A DNA stretch of 64,000 nt from Phycisphaerae bacterium (lineage in GTDB: Bacteria; Planctomycetota; Phycisphaerae; UBA1845): positions 16,842 to 80,841 of the forward strand of contig JANQQK010000039.1 of assembly GCA_028289375.1 (NCBI GenBank). Direction: 5' to 3'. The number at the start of each line of letters is the position of its first letter. The first letter of the stretch is position 1. Under the pieces are notes generated by a model. That model worked only from the letters and a program-made list of their open reading frames with translations, ran no database searches and was not told the DNA's origin. The translations under genes were made by a program, and so were the position numbers. Shown here one piece after another: positions 58,990 through 64,000 of this stretch.

Positions 58990-61791
58990 ATGAACACAAC
59001 ACGCAATTCATGGATGATGATCATCGTTCTGGTCGCCGCACCGGTTGTGTTGTCGGCAGAAGATGACGCAACAGTCTCGCCGCATATCGTCAAAGCGGTC
59101 GACGACTTCAAGCGGGCGCACACGCGAACCCACATCACGCGGGAAAACGGAATCGTCCGCAGCATCAGTGGCCGATCGTTTTCCCATGGCCGAACGTCGG
59201 GTGAATCGGTCGACCGCTTTCTGACACGGCATGCCACGATGTTTGGGGTGGACCGTCAGGAGCTGCGCACGAAGAACATCACAACAATCATGAACGGCAA
59301 GTTCGCCCTGCACCGATTCGAACAGGTGCACAGCGGATTGCCCGTGCACAAAGCGCAGGCATCGCTGCTCGTGCGCATGACGACGGCCGATCATCCGCTG
59401 GTTCTCGCCAACGCCACCACGAAACCACTGCCCAGGCAGTTGCCTCAACCTGTGCTGACGCTCGCAGCCGCACAGCAGATCGCCAGGAATGATGAACCCA
59501 TCATCAAAGCGTTCGATGACGCAACGATGGTCGTGTATGCGGAGAACGGTGTCGTCACGCCGGCGTGGCGATTCTGGGCCGAGGATCCATCACCGAGCGC
59601 GCATGCCCGTTGGGGGTATGTGATCGACGCGGTCACGGGCAACATTCTCGAGAAACGCAACGGCATCGTGCACGCGGATATCACCGGCACCGTCGAAGGA
59701 TTCGGCACGCCGGGTTTCAAGCCGGATCAGCCCGACAACCCACCAGCCGCCCTGCCGCTGTATGGTGCACGCGTTTTTCGCGATGACGGGACATTCACAT
59801 TCGTTGAAGAAGATGGCTCGTATATATTGCCCTACGACAGCGATGAGCCGACAGTGGTGAAGGTCAACCTTGAAGGCGAATGGTGCGATGTTCGCAATTC
59901 AAGCGATCAGACAGTCGACCTCGCCAGCCAGCAGGGTGTGTTTCCACCCGACAACGAGATCAACTTTTTGCTCAATCCGTTCGGCGTGCCGCTTAACATC
60001 GCGCAGGTCAATGCCATGGTGCACACGACCATGGTGCACGACTACGTGACCGGCATCATCCCGAGCCTGACGCCTCTGAACATCTCCATCCCCACGTTCG
60101 TCAACATCGCCAACACATGCAACGCATCATACTCGCTTGGCAGTCCGCGGATGAACTTCTTCGCCGCGGAACCAGGACCACAACCGGCGTGTCCCAACAC
60201 GGCCTACTCGAGCGTTGTTTACCATGAATATGGTCACTTCGTGATCGACTCCGCGCAGGGATTCAACGCTGCCGGCGACTACCACGAAGGCATCGCCGAT
60301 GCGATTTCGACGTTGTTCGTCAACGATCCCTGTCTTGGCGACGAGTTTCGCGGCGTCGATACGGGTTGCCTGCGCAATGTCGATGAGCCGGACTTCGTGT
60401 TCCCGGTCGGCAGTGGCAGCGTGCATATTGATGGGTTGGCGATTGCCGGCTCGTTCTGGGATCTGCGCACCGAGTTGATCGACGCCCTTGGCGATGAAGC
60501 GGGTCTGGCGCTGGCGCGCGAGCTGCTCTTCAATCAGGTGCTGGTGGGTCCGGCATTCCTCGGCCCGAACGTGACGATTACCGTGTTGACGCTGGATGAC
60601 AACGACGACGACATCTTCAACGGAACCCCGCACTACCCACAAATTCAGCGGGCGTTCGAGCGACACGGTATGCCCGGTCCCGTGTTGGCACTTCTCGATT
60701 TCGCCTTCCCGGAAGGATTGCCCGAGACCGCCTCGCCCCTGGTCGGGTCGTCCATCAAGCTGGACATCACGAACGGCCCGGCAGGAACCACACTTGCCGC
60801 CGACTCCGCCGTGGCCCACTTCGTCGCTCCGGATGGCACGCCGCTGAATGATCAACCGCTTGACGAGATCGATCTCCTGGAGAACGGTGTTCGTTTCTCA
60901 GTCGATCTGCCACTCGGGGCGTGCTATGAGCAGTACCGCTGGTTCATCACGGCCGAAACCGAATCCGGTGAGATGGTCTCGTTCCCGTCCAACGCGCCGA
61001 CGGCGCTGTTCCGGTCGATCGTGGCCACCAATGCGGAAGTGCGCCTCAGCGACGGATTTGATGAAGACCTTGGCTGGTCGGTGGAAACGCTGGTGGCTGA
61101 GGATCCGTTCGAGCCGGGCATCGACCTGAGCGACGGTGGATGGGAGCGTGCCAATCCCGATCCGGTGTTCAACCCCGCCGACGACAACGCCCTGTCACAA
61201 CCGGGCAACGACTTCGGTGGGTTCAGCGAATTGACGTATGTCACCGCAGCCACTGCCGGCGACATCACGACACCCGGCGCTTTCGACGTCGACTGGGGCC
61301 CTACGATTCTGACCTCCCCGCCTCTCCAGTTTGACGGCGGCGACGCAACCATCTCCTACGCCCGCTGGTTCTACAATGATGACGGCGACGACACACTCAC
61401 CGTCGAACTATCCAGCGACGGCGGCGAAAACTGGGTCACGGTCGAAACCGTCACGGGCACGACCGGCTGGGTACAGGCGCAACATCGGTTGTCCGATTAC
61501 GTCACCGGCAGCGGCGAGGTGTGGATTCGCTTCTGGACGGAAGACGCACCGAACAACTCGATCACCGAAGCCTGTATCGACGAATTCGAGTTGATCGATC
61601 TGGTCTGTGCTCCGGCGGACGCCGACGGCGATCAGGATGTCGATCTGCTTGATTTCAGCGGGTTTCAGAACTGCTTCGATGGCTCAGACGCGCTGCCGGA
61701 AGGTTGCGACATTTTCGACTTCGACAACAACGATCGGCTGACGCTTCGCGACTTCGCCGAACTGAGGCACGTGATCGATTCAACCGACTGA
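58990..61791 (+). CDS. Secreted gluzincin metalloprotease with dockerin-like C-terminus
   Basis: About 933 residues. I choose ATG 58990 (AGGAG eight bases upstream) over ATG 58984. Signal peptide SWMMIIVLVAAPVVLSA. A prodomain of the FTP/PepSY kind (VHSGLPVHKAQASLLVRM ... GYVIDAVTGNILEKRNG) is followed by the catalytic domain: His412-Glu-Tyr-Gly-His416 in VYHEYGHFVID and the third zinc ligand Glu433 in YHEGIADAIS, the M36/M4-like arrangement. C-terminal beta domains and the module ADADGDQDVDLLDFSGFQNC ... CDIFDFDNND end the protein. A strong terminator follows. Confidence 0.88.
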   Translation: MNTTRNSWMMIIVLVAAPVVLSAEDDATVSPHIVKAVDDFKRAHTRTHITRENGIVRSISGRSFSHGRTSGESVDRFLTRHATMFGVDRQELRTKNITTIMNGKFALHRFEQVHSGLPVHKAQASLLVRMTTADHPLVLANATTKPLPRQLPQPVLTLAAAQQIARNDEPIIKAFDDATMVVYAENGVVTPAWRFWAEDPSPSAHARWGYVIDAVTGNILEKRNGIVHADITGTVEGFGTPGFKPDQPDNPPAALPLYGARVFRDDGTFTFVEEDGSYILPYDSDEPTVVKVNLEGEWCDVRNSSDQTVDLASQQGVFPPDNEINFLLNPFGVPLNIAQVNAMVHTTMVHDYVTGIIPSLTPLNISIPTFVNIANTCNASYSLGSPRMNFFAAEPGPQPACPNTAYSSVVYHEYGHFVIDSAQGFNAAGDYHEGIADAISTLFVNDPCLGDEFRGVDTGCLRNVDEPDFVFPVGSGSVHIDGLAIAGSFWDLRTELIDALGDEAGLALARELLFNQVLVGPAFLGPNVTITVLTLDDNDDDIFNGTPHYPQIQRAFERHGMPGPVLALLDFAFPEGLPETASPLVGSSIKLDITNGPAGTTLAADSAVAHFVAPDGTPLNDQPLDEIDLLENGVRFSVDLPLGACYEQYRWFITAETESGEMVSFPSNAPTALFRSIVATNAEVRLSDGFDEDLGWSVETLVAEDPFEPGIDLSDGGWERANPDPVFNPADDNALSQPGNDFGGFSELTYVTAATAGDITTPGAFDVDWGPTILTSPPLQFDGGDATISYARWFYNDDGDDTLTVELSSDGGENWVTVETVTGTTGWVQAQHRLSDYVTGSGEVWIRFWTEDAPNNSITEACIDEFELIDLVCAPADADGDQDVDLLDFSGFQNCFDGSDALPEGCDIFDFDNNDRLTLRDFAELRHVIDSTD

Positions 61792-61820
61792 TCGCAGCAA
61801 CGCAATTCTGAAACAATGAC

Positions 61821-61857
61821 ACGCGGACGTGGCCTTGATGGTCGCGTCCGCGTTTTT
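61821..61857 (+). terminator. Rho-independent terminator of the metalloprotease operon
   Basis: ACGCGGACG (61821-61829) pairs perfectly with CGTCCGCGT (61845-61853), followed by TTTTT ending at 61857, exactly at the last base of the convergent gene. Confidence 0.88.
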
Positions 61858-63755
61858 CATTTCTTCATTTGATCCAGCAGCTTCTGGATTTCTTTCTCAA
61901 GCGGTTCGCCGAGCAGGTCCATCGCGTGGATTTTGCCGTCGGGACCGACGATGATCGTCCGTGGAATGAACGTAACGCCGCACTTCTTGGCCGCGACATC
62001 CGCACCGTTCGCGTCACCGATGACCTGCGACCACGCCATCTTGTTCTTCTTGATGAATTGACGGACCTTCTTCTCCGTTCCGCGACCGTCCAGACTGATG
62101 CCGACGAAGACGAAGTTGGGGTTATCCGCGTGAATCGCGTGCATGGCGACGAGCTTGGGAATTTCAACGACGCAAGGCCCGCACCAGGTGGCCCAAAAAT
62201 CCAACAGTACCACTTTGCCGCGCAGTTTTCGGGTGCGAATCTTCTCGCCATCAATCGTCGTCAGTTCGAGGTCGGGCAGCGGGTCGCCGACCTTCGGACC
62301 TTGCACGGCGGCAGGACCACCGGGCGCAGACTTGGGCGCGGCGTCTTTCAATTCAAAGCGATAGTCGGTCTTGCCGGGTTTGATGATCTGTTCGAGAAGC
62401 GGGTCGTGCTTGAAGGCCTGAATGGCCACTTCAAATTCCTCATTCGGGATGTTGTAGAGCTCGAAAACACCGTTTTCATCCGTCAGCGTCTGGGCTGCGA
62501 GCGTCGAACAGCCTGCCCACTTGGTGGCGACGATGTAGGCACCTTCAACGGGCTTTCCGTCGGTGTCCACGACGACGCCGCCGGACGATTTTGACTCGGT
62601 CAGTTCGAAATCGGCTTCGGTCGTTTGGTTGGCGAAGATGCGGACCTCGCGAAGTTGCGGTGCATAGCCAGCCAGGTAAATCGTGACGACCTCCTTGCCG
62701 GGTGAAACACCGGTCAGTTCGTAGGTCCCGGACAGGTCCGTCCACTCCGTGGGTTGATTGGAGCCGATGGTGGCCCCCAGTGAGATGCGTGCACCCTGCA
62801 GTGTGTACTCGGTACCGGCTTGGGTGACCTTGCCCTTGATGGTACCGGCGGAGAAGAGGGTGAGGCGATGCTCGGAATCGAACTCTTTTTCTGGCAGGTC
62901 GATTTCGCGGGCGTAGCTGACGTCAGAAACGTAGGTCGGGTGCGCCAACCGCGCGCGCACCTTCGTCAACGTACGCGCAGCTCCTTTGAACACGACCACG
63001 CCGTCTGCATCGGTCGTGCCATACCAGTAGTCACTGCGTTCAGAGCCCTGAATCTCGACGTCGGCGCCTTCGATGGGATCGGCCCGCCAATCGATGACGG
63101 TGAGTCGGATGATGCGTTCGGGACTGAGTTCGACTTCGATCGGCGCGGTGGGAGCAAGCGACGGCACGTCCATGACGAACTTGCCGAATCCTTCCGCACG
63201 GACATTCATCTGTCCCGCATGCGGATGGGTGCCCTCGATGCGGAAGGTTCCATCGTCTCCGGTAAAGACGCGCCAGTCGCGGCCAAGGGACGACACGTAA
63301 ACAGCGGCTCCTGCGATCGGCTTCTCGGATTCGGCTTCACGGACAACGCCAGCGAATACATGTGCGCCCGGCAATTGCACGTCGACGAACGGCGGTAGCC
63401 CCCCCTCTTCGATCGTGACCGTCCGCTGAACGCGGGCGTAACCCGACTTGCTGAATACAACGATGACGTCGCCCGTCAGTCCGACCGTGCTCGGGAAAGA
63501 AAAGTCACCGAGCTTTTCCGTGGTCACCGAATGCACGGGGGCGCCCGACAGGTCGCTTCCGGCTTTGTAGAGATCGACCTTTGCATCTCCAACGCCACTG
63601 CCGGCGTAATCAAACACCTGCCCCTCGATCAGCGGATGTTTCGGTTGATCGGGATCCTGGGCCACGACGGTGGCGGCGACCACCATGAGGAATGCGATCG
63701 CGCGTCGCACATGCACGGCGTCGCTCAATTGAAGCAGTGATGAACGGTCCGACAT
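61857..63755 (-). CDS. Exported TlpA-like thioredoxin fused to carboxypeptidase-regulatory-like repeats
   Basis: 632 residues. After an N-terminal export signal (AIAFLMVVAATVVAQ) come about four to five beta-sandwich repeats of the CarboxypepD_reg kind, e.g. IEGQVFDYAGSGVGDAKVDLYKAG, FAGVVREAESEKPIAGAAVYVS and GGVVVDTDGKPVEGAYIVAT. The C-terminal AlkA/TlpA-type thioredoxin domain begins at GDPLPDLELTTIDG; the redox motif WCGPC is at 524-528 and the cis-Pro in FIPRTIIV. It is probably a periplasmic or surface disulfide reductase. AGGAG lies 11 bases before the ATG. Alone on its strand. Confidence 0.9.
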   Translation of the reverse strand: MSDRSSLLQLSDAVHVRRAIAFLMVVAATVVAQDPDQPKHPLIEGQVFDYAGSGVGDAKVDLYKAGSDLSGAPVHSVTTEKLGDFSFPSTVGLTGDVIVVFSKSGYARVQRTVTIEEGGLPPFVDVQLPGAHVFAGVVREAESEKPIAGAAVYVSSLGRDWRVFTGDDGTFRIEGTHPHAGQMNVRAEGFGKFVMDVPSLAPTAPIEVELSPERIIRLTVIDWRADPIEGADVEIQGSERSDYWYGTTDADGVVVFKGAARTLTKVRARLAHPTYVSDVSYAREIDLPEKEFDSEHRLTLFSAGTIKGKVTQAGTEYTLQGARISLGATIGSNQPTEWTDLSGTYELTGVSPGKEVVTIYLAGYAPQLREVRIFANQTTEADFELTESKSSGGVVVDTDGKPVEGAYIVATKWAGCSTLAAQTLTDENGVFELYNIPNEEFEVAIQAFKHDPLLEQIIKPGKTDYRFELKDAAPKSAPGGPAAVQGPKVGDPLPDLELTTIDGEKIRTRKLRGKVVLLDFWATWCGPCVVEIPKLVAMHAIHADNPNFVFVGISLDGRGTEKKVRQFIKKNKMAWSQVIGDANGADVAAKKCGVTFIPRTIIVGPDGKIHAMDLLGEPLEKEIQKLLDQMKK

Positions 63756-63932
63756 GATGTTACAAACTCCTGACGCGTGTGGATGATCGTTTCGACCCGT
63801 TGCCGACCGATTATGGGTACAAAGTTACCATAAAATCGGCGGTTGTTGCCCGCGTATGGTACAGTGCGTACGATAATAGCGTTAGCGGCTGACCGATTCC
63901 GATACCGGTTCCATCCATGACGAGGAGCGCCC

Positions 63933-64000
63933 ATGTCCCCCATCGAAGCACAGGTTCAACGGGCACGTCGACGCATCACGACCGATCGCTGGTTCAACCA
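63933..64000 (+). CDS. N-terminal fragment of an unidentified protein, cut by the window edge
   Basis: ATG 63933 with GAGGAG five bases upstream opens a frame (MSPIEAQVQRARRRITTDRW...) that runs off the window after 22 complete codons. The basic, helical start could precede a membrane segment. Too short for a family call. Confidence 0.6.
   Translation, partial: MSPIEAQVQRARRRITTDRWFN

Overview
The window is GC-rich bacterial chromosome, most likely from a Planctomycetota member of the Phycisphaerae type. That placement is inferred. It rests on three secreted proteins with the same acidic dockerin-like module, a membrane protein with a CxxC...RCPECGR-FDPADP zinc-ribbon motif, a Ser/Arg-rich secreted TPR protein, a TlpA protein fused to carboxypeptidase-regulatory-like domains, and ribosomal proteins carrying extensions.

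Bases 1-2950 hold the end of a MATE transporter and, on the minus strand, the Ser/Arg-rich secreted protein. From about 2950 to 37600 nearly everything lies on the minus strand and forms one large transcription/translation supercluster. In transcription order it runs tRNA-Thr, tuf, rpmG, tRNA-Trp, secE, nusG, rplK, rplA, rplJ, rplL, rpoB, a GNAT-like gene, rpoC, rpsL, bioY, rpsG, fusA, then the S10-spc-alpha ribosomal genes (rpsJ to rplQ), then HIT and HAD genes. Sigma70-like promoters can be read ahead of tRNA-Thr, rpsL, fusA, rpsJ, rpoA and rpmH. A terminator follows rpsG and a strong hairpin lies between rplL and rpoB. Two insertions stand out: a GNAT-like gene separates rpoB from rpoC, and the biotin-transporter gene bioY sits between rpsL and rpsG. 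rpmD, adk, infA and rpsD are absent from their usual places.

From 37800 to 64000 the genes are mixed in strand and function: a two-TM coiled-coil protein shaped like a polysaccharide co-polymerase, rpmH, RNase III, a di-haem cytochrome-like oxidoreductase, a small coiled-coil protein, a DEDD exonuclease-like protein, an EEP-family hydrolase, a PDZ protein, an orphan ABC solute-binding lipoprotein behind an operator-like promoter, an OPT transporter, FAH-family and flavin-reductase-like proteins, MutY, small membrane proteins (DUF423, FxsA), QueE and QueD, and a block of secreted proteins (Ig/dockerin-like, gluzincin metalloprotease, TlpA-like). The window ends 23 codons into another gene.

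No CRISPR array, insertion sequence, phage or rRNA gene was seen. The most notable observations are the two supercluster insertions, an inverted repeat filling the spacer of the solute-binding-protein promoter, natural Arg88 in ribosomal protein S12, an RNase III lacking one catalytic Asp, and an L33 that keeps one Cys from each zinc-binding pair.
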